Part shown: positions 8,417-16,839 of the stretch, piece by piece
Layout: each line of letters opens with the position of its first letter
Numbering within the stretch: the stretch's first letter is position 1
Assembly (NCBI RefSeq): GCF_016862435.1
Contig: NZ_BOMY01000041.1
Location: forward strand, 310,001 to 374,000
Direction of reading: 5' to 3'
Length of the DNA stretch: 64,000 nt
From: Paractinoplanes tereljensis
GTDB lineage: Bacteria; Actinomycetota; Actinomycetes; Mycobacteriales; Micromonosporaceae
Translations under genes and position numbers: made by a program
Notes under the pieces: model-generated
What the model was told of the DNA's origin: nothing
The model's database searches: none
The model's input: only the letters and a program-made list of their open reading frames with translations

Positions 8417-8960
8417 AGAAGCCGATCCAGCCGAGCCCGGCGAACAGCGCGACCCGTTCCAGCAGCCCGCTCGGGTTGTTCGGCAGCACCCCGCCGGCGT
8501 CCAGCACCACCAGCACGCTGGCCGCCACGAACGTCACCGTCATCACCGCGGCGAGCGGCCACGCCACCCGCCGGGGCCCGAGCAGGGCCACCGCGCCGAT
8601 CCCGGCGATGCCGAGCGTGATGGCGATCAGCTGATGGATCAGCCCGCGGGTGGTGTGTTCGGTGGCCACGCCGGGCGGGAAGCCCAGCCCGGCGTCGGTC
8701 CGGATGACGGCGAGCGCGACGAGGCAGAGCCCGCACCAGAGGATGAGAGCGCCGGCCCAGCGACGCAGCCCGATCGCCGCGAGGATCAGCCAGAGGCCGC
8801 AGGTGGCCAGGTTGAGCGTGCCGTGCCAGCCGCCCGGGCCGAGGGACAGCTGGCTGATCCAGTTGCGGGTCTGGTCGTAGCCGGGCCGGGTCAGTCCATC
8901 CACTGTGCTCGCTACGATCATCTGAACCGCGGCAAGCACCCCGAAAGCCGGCAACCTCAT
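8292..8960 (-). CDS. DUF998 integral membrane protein
   Basis: 222 residues from ATG 8960. The sequence opens with a membrane segment and contains the DUF998 hallmark TRPGYDQTRNWISQLSLG, followed by five more hydrophobic helices. The function of DUF998 proteins is not established. The C-terminal 40 residues are hydrophilic, rich in proline, glycine and alanine, and encoded opposite the end of the glycosyltransferase gene, so the tail may be non-essential or the original stop lost. It is divergent from plsC with a 22-bp gap, so the promoters must overlap. Confidence 0.75.
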   Translation of the reverse strand: MRLPAFGVLAAVQMIVASTVDGLTRPGYDQTRNWISQLSLGPGGWHGTLNLATCGLWLILAAIGLRRWAGALILWCGLCLVALAVIRTDAGLGFPPGVATEHTTRGLIHQLIAITLGIAGIGAVALLGPRRVAWPLAAVMTVTFVAASVLVVLDAGGVLPNNPSGLLERVALFAGLGWIGFFSGRAAWDSSGRRPAAPPVDGAGPGHTPGAATETAETGRAR

Positions 8961-8982
8961 CCGTCCAAGTTTAGGAGTCGCC

Positions 8983-9702
8983 ATGCTGAGGGTGTTCTCG
9001 GTGGCGTACTGGGCGTTCATCGTTCTCACCTGCCCGGTGTTCTTCGTCGGTGCGCTGCTGGTGTGGCTGGTGACGCTGCCGTTCGACCGCCGCCGGGTCG
9101 CGTTGCACCTCTATTCGTCGGCCTGGGCGGCGTTCTACGTCTACGTCAACCCGCTCTGGCGGCTGCGGGTCGCCGGCCGCGACCGGCTGCCCTGGCACGG
9201 CGCCGCGGTGCTGGTCGCGAACCATGCCTCGCTGATCGACATCCTGGTGCTGTTCGCCCTGTTCCGGCCGTTCAAGTGGGTCTCCAAGCAGGAGATCTTC
9301 CGGGTCCCGGTGATCGGCTGGAACATGCGCCTCAACGGCTACGTGCCGGTGGTCCGGGGCAGCGGGGCGTCGGTGCGCCGGATGATGGAGCGTTGCAACG
9401 AGCTGCTCGCGGCCGGGTCGCCGCTGATGATGTTCCCGGAGGGCACCCGCACCTCGGACGGCTCCCTGCGGCCGTTCAAGGACGGCGCGTTCGACCTGGC
9501 CATGCGGCACGGCGTGCCGGTTTTCCCGATCGCGGTGCACGGCACCGGCCAGGCCCTGCCCCGCAAGGGCCTCATTCTCAAAGAGCAGATCCGGGCGCGG
9601 ATCGAGGTGCTGCCGCCGCTCACGCCGACAGATTTCCCGGACGCGTACGCCCTCCGGGAGGCGGCCCGGGAGTCGATCGGGAAGGCCCTCGCCGAGTCGT
9701 GA
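8983..9702 (+). CDS. plsC: 1-acyl-sn-glycerol-3-phosphate acyltransferase (PlsC family)
   Basis: 239 residues with an N-terminal membrane anchor (about 1-35). The acyltransferase signature is complete: NHASLID with catalytic H81 and D86, and FPEGTRT with E153 binding the acceptor phosphate. It would acylate lysophosphatidic acid, or a similar lyso-lipid, from acyl-CoA or acyl-ACP at the membrane. The downstream glycosyltransferase begins within its stop codon, so the two are one transcript and may build a glycolipid together (inference). Confidence 0.88.
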   Translation: MLRVFSVAYWAFIVLTCPVFFVGALLVWLVTLPFDRRRVALHLYSSAWAAFYVYVNPLWRLRVAGRDRLPWHGAAVLVANHASLIDILVLFALFRPFKWVSKQEIFRVPVIGWNMRLNGYVPVVRGSGASVRRMMERCNELLAAGSPLMMFPEGTRTSDGSLRPFKDGAFDLAMRHGVPVFPIAVHGTGQALPRKGLILKEQIRARIEVLPPLTPTDFPDAYALREAARESIGKALAES

Positions 9703-10862
9703 GGATCGCCCACTTCTGCGACAGCCAGCCCGGCCGCCCGGACGGTGTCGCCCGGTCGGCCGAGCTGACCGTGCGGCTGCTGCGCGAGGCCGGCCACGAC
9801 GTCGACCTCTACCGGCCCGGCCCACTGATGAGCGGCCCCGGTGTCCGCTCGCTGCCGGTGCCGTTCCGGCAGGTCCGGGTGGGGTTGCCGTTCACGCCCC
9901 GGCCGGCCGACGTGGTCCATGTGCACAGCACCGGCCCGATCGGGATGACCGGTTTCCGGGCCGCCGCCGACTGGGGCGTGCCGCTGGTGGCGACCTGGCA
10001 CACCGACGTGGTGGCGTACGCGGACATGTTCGTCGAGGTCCCGATCGGCGCCGCCTGGTGCGCCCGGCAGCTGGGGTTGGGCTGGTCGGCCCGGGAGTAC
10101 CTGGAGCTGACCAGGCCCGGCGCGATCCGGCACCGGCGGCTGATCGAACTGGGCAAGGGCATGTTCGCGCGAATGGCGGTGGCCATCGCACCCTCGGACA
10201 AGACGGCGGCGGGCTTCGCGGAGTTCGAACCGGCCTGCGAGGTCCGCGTGCTGCCCACGCCGGTCCCGGCCACCACGCTGGAACCGGTGCGCAACAACGG
10301 GAGCGTGGTGCTGTCGGTCGGCCGGGCCACCGCCGAGAAGAACCCGGAACTGCTGCTGCAAGCGTTCGACCGGGTGCGCACGGCCCGCCCGGACGCCCGG
10401 CTGGTGCTGCTCGGGGTGCGCCAGCAGCGCCGGCACCTGGCCCGCCGGATCGCCGCGCTGGGCCTGGACCGGCACGTCGAGGTGCACCCGCCGGTGCCAC
10501 ACGACCAGGTAGCCGGCTTCTACCGGGCCGCCGACGTGCTCGCGTTCGCCTCCACCACAGACACCCAGAGCCTGGTGCTGGCCGAGGCGGAGGCGATCGG
10601 CCTGCCGGTGGTGGTCGCCGATCCGGGGCTGGCGGCCCGGCCGGGAACCGCCGACGCCGCCCGGTTCACCTGCGAGCCGACGCCGGAGGCGCTCGCCGCC
10701 GCGCTGCTGCGCATGCTGGACGACGACGCCCTGCGCGCCGCCGTGACCCGCGAAGGTAGGGCGGCCGTGGCGGCGTACACCCCGGAGGTTTTTCTTGGTC
10801 GCCTGCAGGCGATCTACGGCCGGGCCGGAAAGTCTCCCGGCCGGACCAGCCCGCACTGGTAG
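9699..10862 (+). CDS. Glycosyltransferase family 4 (GT-B)
   Basis: 387 residues from GTG 9699, overlapping plsC by four bases (GTGA). The same frame is open far upstream (to 8340), but that part lies opposite or inside other genes and has no family character. The protein shows an N-terminal acceptor domain with VVHVHSTGPIG and LVATWHTD, and a C-terminal donor domain with VLSVGRATAEKN and the EX7E-like LVLAEAEAIGLPVV stretch. It is closest in style to the PimB/MgtA group that mannosylates or glucosylates phosphatidyl or diacylglycerol lipids, fitting its coupling to PlsC. Its 3' end overlaps the response-regulator gene by 49 bases. Confidence 0.85.
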   Translation: MRIAHFCDSQPGRPDGVARSAELTVRLLREAGHDVDLYRPGPLMSGPGVRSLPVPFRQVRVGLPFTPRPADVVHVHSTGPIGMTGFRAAADWGVPLVATWHTDVVAYADMFVEVPIGAAWCARQLGLGWSAREYLELTRPGAIRHRRLIELGKGMFARMAVAIAPSDKTAAGFAEFEPACEVRVLPTPVPATTLEPVRNNGSVVLSVGRATAEKNPELLLQAFDRVRTARPDARLVLLGVRQQRRHLARRIAALGLDRHVEVHPPVPHDQVAGFYRAADVLAFASTTDTQSLVLAEAEAIGLPVVVADPGLAARPGTADAARFTCEPTPEALAAALLRMLDDDALRAAVTREGRAAVAAYTPEVFLGRLQAIYGRAGKSPGRTSPHW

Positions 10863-11497
10863 GCGATGACCACCAGCTGAGCGCGGTCGCGGGCGCCGAG
10901 CTTCATCATCGCGCGGTTGACGTGGGTCTTGACCGTCAGCGGCGACACGTAGAGGCGTTCGCCGATCTCGTCGTTCGACAGGCCGGCCGCGACCAGCGCC
11001 ATCATCTCGCGTTCGCGGTCGGTCAGCGCGGTGAGCCGGTCCGGCGCGGGCAGCGGCCCCGGACCCGGCTGGGCCAGGAAACGGGTGATCAGGCCGCGCA
11101 CGGCCTTGGGCGAGAGCAGCGCCTCGCCACGCGCGACGACCCGGATCGCCTCCTGCAGGTCGGCCGGTTCGACGCTCTTGCTGAGGAAACCGCTGGCCCC
11201 CGCGCGCAGGGCCCGCAGCACGTTCTCGTCGAGCTCGAACGTGGTCAGGATCAGCACCCGCACCCCCGCCAGGTCCTCGTCGGCGGTGATCGCCCGGGTG
11301 GCCTCGATGCCGTCCATCTCGGGCATCCGGATGTCCATCAGGATCACGTCGGCGCGGGTGCGGGCGGCGAGTTCGACCGCTTCGCGGCCGGTGGTAGCCT
11401 CGCCGACCACCTCGAGGTCGGGCGCGCTGTCGACAAGCACCCGGAACCCCGCCCGGATCAGGGTCTGGTCGTCGGCGAGCAGCACGCGGATCGTCAT
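10814..11497 (-). CDS. NarL/FixJ-type response regulator
   Basis: 227 residues. The receiver domain (1-120) has the acidic pair DD at 9-10, phosphoacceptor D55 in LMDIRMPEMDG, and the conserved LTTF and KS positions. A linker leads to a LuxR-type helix-turn-helix (about 150-215; LTDREREMMALVAAGLSNDEI). Start ATG 11497 overlaps the kinase stop by four bases, so they form one operon. The 43-bp dyad upstream of the kinase is a natural candidate target, which would make the pair autoregulatory and possibly control the divergent multicopper oxidase. Confidence 0.92.
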   Translation of the reverse strand: MTIRVLLADDQTLIRAGFRVLVDSAPDLEVVGEATTGREAVELAARTRADVILMDIRMPEMDGIEATRAITADEDLAGVRVLILTTFELDENVLRALRAGASGFLSKSVEPADLQEAIRVVARGEALLSPKAVRGLITRFLAQPGPGPLPAPDRLTALTDREREMMALVAAGLSNDEIGERLYVSPLTVKTHVNRAMMKLGARDRAQLVVIAYQCGLVRPGDFPARP

Positions 11498-12621
11498 GCG
11501 GGGTCCTTCACCAGCGGGAGGTGGGCGTCGACGGTGAACGTGCCGTCGTCGTCCGGCCCGGCGCGGACCGTGCCGCCGACGGAGTTGACCCGCTCCCGCA
11601 GACCGATCAGGCCGTGCCCGGTCCCGCTGACCGCACCCGCCCCCGGCAAATTCAAAACCCTAATGCCAAGGCCACCCGAGGTGTACGCGAGGAGCAGTCG
11701 CGCCGCGCCGCCATCCCCGTGTTTGTGGGCGTTGGTGAGGGCCTCCTGGACGATCCGGTACGCGGCCAGGTCCACCGCCGACGGCAGTGACCGGGGTTCG
11801 CCGTCAGTCTGGTAGTCGACCTGCAGCCCCGCGGCGGCGAGCGAGTCGAGCAGCTGCGGCAACCGGCTAAGCCCCGGCGGCGGGGCGGTGTCGTCCGGCC
11901 CGCGCAGCACGTCAAGGACGCTGCCGAGTTCGGACAGCACGGTTCGCGCCGACCGGCGTACGTGCGTAAGGGCCTCTTCGGCCCGATCGGGCTGATCCCG
12001 GAGCAGATGGACGGCCACCCCGACCTGCACGTTGATCACCGCGATGTGATGCGCCACCACGTCGTGCAGGTCCCGGGCGATCCGCAGCCGCTCCTCCACC
12101 ACCTGCCGGCGGGCCTCCTCCTCGCGCCCGTGCTCGGCCTGCCGGGCCCGTTCCTCGACCACCCGCATCTGCCCGCGCCGGCTGCGCACCGCTTCCCCGA
12201 CCGCGACCGCGGCAACACCCCAGGCCACGATGGTGGCGTTGAGCGGATCGCTCCAGCTGCGCCCGGCCCCGATGACCACGGCGACGTAGACGGTCACCAC
12301 GGTGATGACGCCGGCCACCGCGGCGATGGTCCGGGTGGTCCGCGACGCGACGGTGTAGGTGCAGATCACGCTGGCCGCGAGCAACGGCCCGGCCAGCGCC
12401 GCGTGCAGATTGAACCCGGCCGTGGCCACCGTGACCAGGCCGAACACGGGCAGGACCCACCGGCGGCGAGCGGTGATCAGCAGCACCGCCAGCACTCCGG
12501 TCACCAGGTCCTCCGCATCGAGCGAGTGGGCCGGCCCGAACCGGTGGGCAAGCAGGATCACGGTGACCACCAGCAGACCGAGCCCCGCGTCGACAAGCTG
12601 GGGATGGGATCGGGCCGACAT
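11494..12621 (-). CDS. Sensor histidine kinase, HisKA_3 family
   Basis: 375 residues from ATG 12621; an in-frame GTG at 12630 has a better G-rich upstream stretch and is an alternative. The frame continues upstream to 12939 through the oxidase gene, which is a shadow. Four to five membrane helices (about residues 10-150) give way to a dimerisation/phosphoacceptor domain with RDLHDVVAHHIAV and an HATPase domain with a G-box near GHGLIGLRERV. There is no large extracytoplasmic sensor, as in LiaS/DesK-type kinases that sense membrane state. It is the partner of the overlapping response regulator. Confidence 0.9.
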   Translation of the reverse strand: MSARSHPQLVDAGLGLLVVTVILLAHRFGPAHSLDAEDLVTGVLAVLLITARRRWVLPVFGLVTVATAGFNLHAALAGPLLAASVICTYTVASRTTRTIAAVAGVITVVTVYVAVVIGAGRSWSDPLNATIVAWGVAAVAVGEAVRSRRGQMRVVEERARQAEHGREEEARRQVVEERLRIARDLHDVVAHHIAVINVQVGVAVHLLRDQPDRAEEALTHVRRSARTVLSELGSVLDVLRGPDDTAPPPGLSRLPQLLDSLAAAGLQVDYQTDGEPRSLPSAVDLAAYRIVQEALTNAHKHGDGGAARLLLAYTSGGLGIRVLNLPGAGAVSGTGHGLIGLRERVNSVGGTVRAGPDDDGTFTVDAHLPLVKDPA

Positions 12622-12655
12622 GGACCGCACGCTATCGGAGCCCCCCGACAAAAAA

Positions 12656-12698
12656 GTCGTCCATCGGCAGTAGTCGTGATCTACCGCCGCTGGACGAC
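12656..12698. promoter_or_regulatory. 43-bp imperfect dyad between the kinase operon and the oxidase
   Basis: Left arm GTCGTCCATCGGCAGTAG (12656-12673) and right arm CTACCGCCGCTGGACGAC (12681-12698) match as an inverted repeat at 16 of 18 positions around a 7-base spacer. It lies 35 bases upstream of each of the two divergent start codons. The size and symmetry suit a dimeric LuxR-type response regulator binding site. Confidence 0.7.
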
Positions 12699-12733
12699 GT
12701 GGATTACCGGGCGCGGCCGCGATCGTCGTCGCC

Positions 12734-14272
12734 ATGACTGACCTACGTGGACTCGGCCGCCGTCGCCTGCTGCAGACGGCCGGCGTGGTGGCGCTGACCT
12801 CGCTCGCCGGGTGCGGAAAGAACGAGCCGGGGACGGCCGCCGACCAGCCGCTCACCTCGGCCGCGAAGCTGCCCGAGCCGTTCACCGCCCGGCTGCCGAT
12901 CCCACCGGTCAAGCGCCCGTCGCGCAGCACCAGCGACACCGACCACTACGAGCTGACCGCCCGCGAGGCGAACGCGGAGATTCTGCCCGGCCTGCGTACC
13001 CCGATCATGGGTTACGACGGAATCTTCCCCGGCCCGACCATCAAGGCGAGGCGAGGCCGCCGAACCGTCCTGCACTACCGAAACCAGCTGGGCGTGCCGA
13101 CGGTGGTGCACCTGCACGGCGGCCACACGCCGGCGGAGAGCGACGGTTTCCCCACCGACCTGGTGCTGCCGGCGGCCGGCGGCTCCGGCTACGCGTCCCA
13201 GGCCGTAGGCGGCACCACCAGCGCAGGCACCCGCGACTACACGTATCCGGTGGATCAGCAAGCGGCGACGCTCTGGTACCACGACCACCGGATGGGCTTC
13301 ACCGGCCCACAGGTATGGCGCGGCCTGGCCGGTTTCTTCCTGATCACCGACGACGAGGAGGCGGCCCTGCACCTGCCGAGCGGCGACCGAGACATCCCCC
13401 TGATGATCACCGACCGGGCGTTCGACGCCGACGGCGCCTTCACCTACCCCGCGATGGACCCGCACCTGATCAGCATGCCCGGCATCGACGCAGCCCACAT
13501 GCGAGGCGCGACCGGCGACGTGATCCTGGTGAACGGCGCCCCATGGCCGGAGTTGCCGGTGGCCGCAGTCCGCTACCGCTTCCGAATCCTCAACGCCTCA
13601 AATGCCCGCCGCTACGACTTGACCCTCGACCCGCCGGCGCCGCTGATCCAGATCGGCTCAGACCAGGGTTTGCTGGCCGCCCCGATCTCGCACACCGCGA
13701 TCACCGTGGCCCCCGCCGAGCGATTCGATGTGATCGTCGATTTCGCGGCCTATCCGGTAGGCACCAAGGTCGTCCTACGCGACGGTTCCGGCCAGGTCAT
13801 GCGATTCGCGGTAACCCACAAGGCCACCGACAACAGTACGATCCCCGCCCGGCTAGCCGCAGTGGAGCCGCTCCCGAAATCCGCCGCCACCACCCGCGAC
13901 TGGATGTTCCGCCAGGGCAAGGTGCAGAGCATGGGCCACGAGGCAGACGGCTGGGTAATAAACGGCCGAGAGTTCGACCCCCAGCGGATAGACGCCACCC
14001 CAAAGCTGGGCGAGGTAGAGATCTGGCGCCTGGCCAGCGACACCCAACACCCGGTACACATCCACCTGTCCCCGTTCCAGATAATCTCCCGAAACGGCGG
14101 CCCACCCGCCCCCACCGACCAGGGTTGGAAAGACACGGTCGACCTGAGCCCTCACGAGTTGGTAGAGGTGGCAATCCGCTTCGACGACTACGCCGGCCGC
14201 TACCTGCTGCACTGCCACAACCTGGAACACGAGGACATGGCCATGATGGCCACCTTCCAGGTGACTCGCTGA
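12734..14272 (+). CDS. Multicopper oxidase (CueO/bilirubin-oxidase-like lipoprotein)
   Basis: 512 residues with a Tat-type signal (RRRLLQT) followed by a lipobox LAGC, so an exported lipoprotein folded before secretion. All four copper-binding motifs are visible: HLHGGH from residue 126, WYHDH, HPVHIH near 440, and HCHNLEHEDMAMM near the C-terminus carrying the type-1 copper cysteine. It would couple oxidation of a metal ion or phenolic substrate to reduction of O2 to water outside the membrane. No copper chaperone or exporter is adjacent. Divergence from a two-component system over a shared dyad suggests control by that system. A strong hairpin follows. Confidence 0.9.
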   Translation: MTDLRGLGRRRLLQTAGVVALTSLAGCGKNEPGTAADQPLTSAAKLPEPFTARLPIPPVKRPSRSTSDTDHYELTAREANAEILPGLRTPIMGYDGIFPGPTIKARRGRRTVLHYRNQLGVPTVVHLHGGHTPAESDGFPTDLVLPAAGGSGYASQAVGGTTSAGTRDYTYPVDQQAATLWYHDHRMGFTGPQVWRGLAGFFLITDDEEAALHLPSGDRDIPLMITDRAFDADGAFTYPAMDPHLISMPGIDAAHMRGATGDVILVNGAPWPELPVAAVRYRFRILNASNARRYDLTLDPPAPLIQIGSDQGLLAAPISHTAITVAPAERFDVIVDFAAYPVGTKVVLRDGSGQVMRFAVTHKATDNSTIPARLAAVEPLPKSAATTRDWMFRQGKVQSMGHEADGWVINGREFDPQRIDATPKLGEVEIWRLASDTQHPVHIHLSPFQIISRNGGPPAPTDQGWKDTVDLSPHELVEVAIRFDDYAGRYLLHCHNLEHEDMAMMATFQVTR

Positions 14273-14284
14273 CCGGACAGCTGT

Positions 14285-14333
14285 GTGCGGTCATGGCAGG
14301 CGGCGCCGGTGGCCGCGGCTGCCATGACCGCAC
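14285..14333. terminator. Bidirectional terminator hairpin
   Basis: A perfect 15-bp stem, GTGCGGTCATGGCAG (14285-14299) with CTGCCATGACCGCAC (14319-14333), encloses a G+C-rich loop with a further 5-bp inner stem. It lies between the converging oxidase and beta-lactamase-like genes and starts 12 bases after the oxidase stop. Confidence 0.8.
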
Positions 14334-14338
14334 CCGTG

Positions 14339-15343
14339 TCAGCCTCCGTTTACCGGCTTGAAGTGCTGCGGCTTCGACCGCGGCGCCACTGTCGCGGCCG
14401 TGGCGGTCGGTGCCGGGGGCAGGTTGTCGATCAGCGTGCGGCCGATCTTTGCGTGCGCCTCGACTGCTGGGTGCGTCGCGCCGTAGTTTTCCGGGTCGCC
14501 CAGGCCCTCGGCGAACATCGCGTACGTCAGCAGTGGCACGCCGTTCGCGTCGAACATGATGCCGACCTCGTGCCGCGACTCCCCCAGGTCGTTGAAGTCG
14601 GCGCCGTACTTCGTGGCGACGCGCTCCCGCTCCCGCGACGACATCACCCGGCGGACGCCGTCGTGGTAGCCGCTGAGGCCGCGGGTTACCCGGAGCATGA
14701 AGTCGCACGAGGCCGGCGACAGCAGCGTCTTGTTCGCCAGACGCCACAGCAGGTCGTGCATCTCGCGCGGCGTGGTCACACCCAGATAGAAGCGGTTCGG
14801 GTTCGCCACCGGAATGACCCGGGTCTGCGCGAAACCCTTGGCCGCGAGGATCTCGTTGATCTCCAGCGCCGGGACCAGCCGGCCACACAGGCGTACGGCG
14901 GTGTTGTCCGAGACAAGGAGCATCGCGGTCAGGAAGCCGGCGACGGTGAGGTCGTCGCCGTACGTGCCCTGCAGGAAGTAGATGCCCGAACCGCCGAGGA
15001 TGATGTCGCCCTGCAGATCGAGCTTGGTGCCCATGGTGAGCTCGCCCCGGTCGACCTTGTCGAGCACCGCGGTTGCCACGGCCAGCTTCTGCACGCTGTA
15101 CCCGTACGTGACGTGGTCAGCGTCGTCCTCGACGAACGGCGTGATCGCACCGGTCGCGTCCACCGCCGCCATGTGGGTGTGCCACATGCCGCCGACCTTG
15201 GCTTTCTCCTTCTCGTACACCCTCTTGATACGCGCATTCCCGGACACGGCGGCTTCCGCGGGTGAGCTGACCCCGACCGTCGCCGCCGCGGCAGCGGCAG
15301 CGCCAAGGCCGAGCGCGGATCGACGGGAAAGTTTGGCTGGCAT
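14339..15343 (-). CDS. Secreted class A beta-lactamase-like serine hydrolase
   Basis: 334 residues from ATG 15343, which is preceded by the strong ribosome site AAAGGAGG; the frame opens further upstream without one. The N-terminus is a Tat signal (SRRSALGLG followed by an alanine core, cleavage near residue 32). The active-site pattern is penicillin-recognising: S83-x-x-K86 in YSVQK, S145-D146-N147, and a KYG triad equivalent to KTG. It could hydrolyse beta-lactams or act as a peptidoglycan DD-peptidase. The omega-loop glutamate of true class A enzymes is not obvious to me, so activity on antibiotics is uncertain. Confidence 0.82.
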   Translation of the reverse strand: MPAKLSRRSALGLGAAAAAAATVGVSSPAEAAVSGNARIKRVYEKEKAKVGGMWHTHMAAVDATGAITPFVEDDADHVTYGYSVQKLAVATAVLDKVDRGELTMGTKLDLQGDIILGGSGIYFLQGTYGDDLTVAGFLTAMLLVSDNTAVRLCGRLVPALEINEILAAKGFAQTRVIPVANPNRFYLGVTTPREMHDLLWRLANKTLLSPASCDFMLRVTRGLSGYHDGVRRVMSSRERERVATKYGADFNDLGESRHEVGIMFDANGVPLLTYAMFAEGLGDPENYGATHPAVEAHAKIGRTLIDNLPPAPTATAATVAPRSKPQHFKPVNGG

Positions 15344-15495
15344 AGTGCCTCCTTTGTGGACGGAAAGGTCAGGCGGCAACGTACAACACCTCCGCTCATG
15401 CCCGGAGACAGCGAGGCCGCGAGCACAACACGAAATCTCTGTCAACGAGGGCCGGCGGAGCGGATCATCACGCCGCCGCACCACGACCGAATCGC

Positions 15496-15501
15496 TATAA
15501 T
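15496..15501 (+). promoter_or_regulatory. Isolated TATAAT in the divergent gap
   Basis: The gap 15344-15630 separates the hydrolase and monooxygenase genes. It contains a perfect TATAAT, rare in this G+C-rich DNA, 130 bases before the monooxygenase start, but no convincing -35 hexamer at the right distance. I see nothing else definite in the gap. Confidence 0.25.
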
Positions 15502-15630
15502 TCAGGCCGCACACGAAAATGCGTCCCGGTCGGTAGTCCGGGTCGCGGGCCGACGGCCTGCGCAACCTCCCTGTCCGACGGCAGGGCCCCGGTGTGTTCC
15601 GAGCATGCGACTACACGCACTGGGAGCACT

Positions 15631-16839
15631 GTGTCCGAGACACGCATCGCCATCGCCGGGGCCGGATTGTCCGGCCTGACCCTGGCCCACTATCTGCACC
15701 GCCACGGCCTCACCGTGTCCGTCTACGAGCGCGACACCGGCCTGTCCGCCCGTGAAGCCGGCTACCGGGTACACATCAACTCGACCGGGACCTCGGCTCT
15801 GCACGCCGCGCTGGAACCACGGTTGTGGGAGTTGTTCCTCGCAACCTGTGGCCTGCCCGACGAGGACATGCTGCTCTTCGACGAGCACCTCACCATGCGC
15901 CCCGCCCGGGACAAGGCCGCCATGTCCGGAATCGGGGCACCCACCGACATCCCGGAACACCTCGCGGTGTGCCGTTCCACGCTGCGCCGGATCCTTTACC
16001 TCGGCCTGCACGACCTCGTGCACTTCGGCGCACAGGTCACCGGTTACCGCACCAACCCCGACTCGACCATCACCGTGCTGCTGGCCGACGGCAGCACGAG
16101 GGAGGCCGACGTGCTCATCGCCGCGGACGGCATCAACTCCGCCGTCCGCGCGCAGCGCCTGCCCCAGGTCCGAGTCGCCGACCTCGGGGCCCGGTCGATC
16201 GCCGCGAAGATCCCCCTGACTCCGCAGAACAAGGCGAAGCTCCCGGCGCAGCTGTACAACGCGTTCTCCATGGCGTACGACAGCGATCACACCGGCCTGA
16301 CCCTCGCCCCGCTGGAACGCACCGACCCCCGGTCGGCCCTGGTCCTCGAGCAGGACGCGGAGTTCCAGCTGGAGGCCCAGGAGAACTACGCGCTGAGCAT
16401 CTTCAACTCGACGGCGGATCTCATGATCCCGGATGACGAGTTGTTCAGCGCCGGACCGGGAGAGCTGAAGGAGTATGCGCTGCAGCGACTGGCCGGCTGG
16501 CATCCGGATCTGCTGGAGATCGTCCGGCTCTGGGACACCGCCACCGTGCAGGCGCTCGCGATCCGCAGTTGCATCCCGGTTCCGGCCTGGGAGCCGTCGA
16601 CGGTGACCGTCATGGGTGACGCCGTCCACGCGATGAGTCCGGCCCTGGGCATCGGCGCCAATACAGCCCTGCGCGACGCGCACGTCCTGGGCGATCAGCT
16701 TTTGGCCGCGGCCAGGGGTAGGACAACGCTGATCAGCGGCATCGGCACCTACGAGGAGACCATGCGGGACTATGCCTACGAGGCCATCCGAAAGTCGGCG
16801 TTCGTCGGCCAGAAGGTGATCGGCCACCGCACCGTCTAG
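15631..16839 (+). CDS. FAD-dependent aromatic/antibiotic monooxygenase (PHBH fold)
   Basis: 402 residues from GTG 15631, with GGGAG upstream; family similarity begins immediately (RIAIAGAGLSGLTLA, the GxGxxG FAD-binding motif), so the longer ATG-type frame at 15592 is not needed. VLIAADGINSAVR is the DG motif and VMGDAVHAMSPALGIGANTALRDA is the GD motif that closes the FAD site. Enzymes of this class hydroxylate aromatic compounds or drugs with NAD(P)H and O2; TetX and the rifamycin oxygenases share the fold. The gene converges with helD, overlapping by four bases. The substrate is unknown. Confidence 0.85.
   Translation: MSETRIAIAGAGLSGLTLAHYLHRHGLTVSVYERDTGLSAREAGYRVHINSTGTSALHAALEPRLWELFLATCGLPDEDMLLFDEHLTMRPARDKAAMSGIGAPTDIPEHLAVCRSTLRRILYLGLHDLVHFGAQVTGYRTNPDSTITVLLADGSTREADVLIAADGINSAVRAQRLPQVRVADLGARSIAAKIPLTPQNKAKLPAQLYNAFSMAYDSDHTGLTLAPLERTDPRSALVLEQDAEFQLEAQENYALSIFNSTADLMIPDDELFSAGPGELKEYALQRLAGWHPDLLEIVRLWDTATVQALAIRSCIPVPAWEPSTVTVMGDAVHAMSPALGIGANTALRDAHVLGDQLLAAARGRTTLISGIGTYEETMRDYAYEAIRKSAFVGQKVIGHRTV

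Noticed and set aside
8340..9698. Long N-terminal extension of the GT4 gene to 8340
   Set aside because: It would run through plsC and the DUF998 gene; family similarity starts exactly at GTG 9699, which is coupled to the plsC stop.
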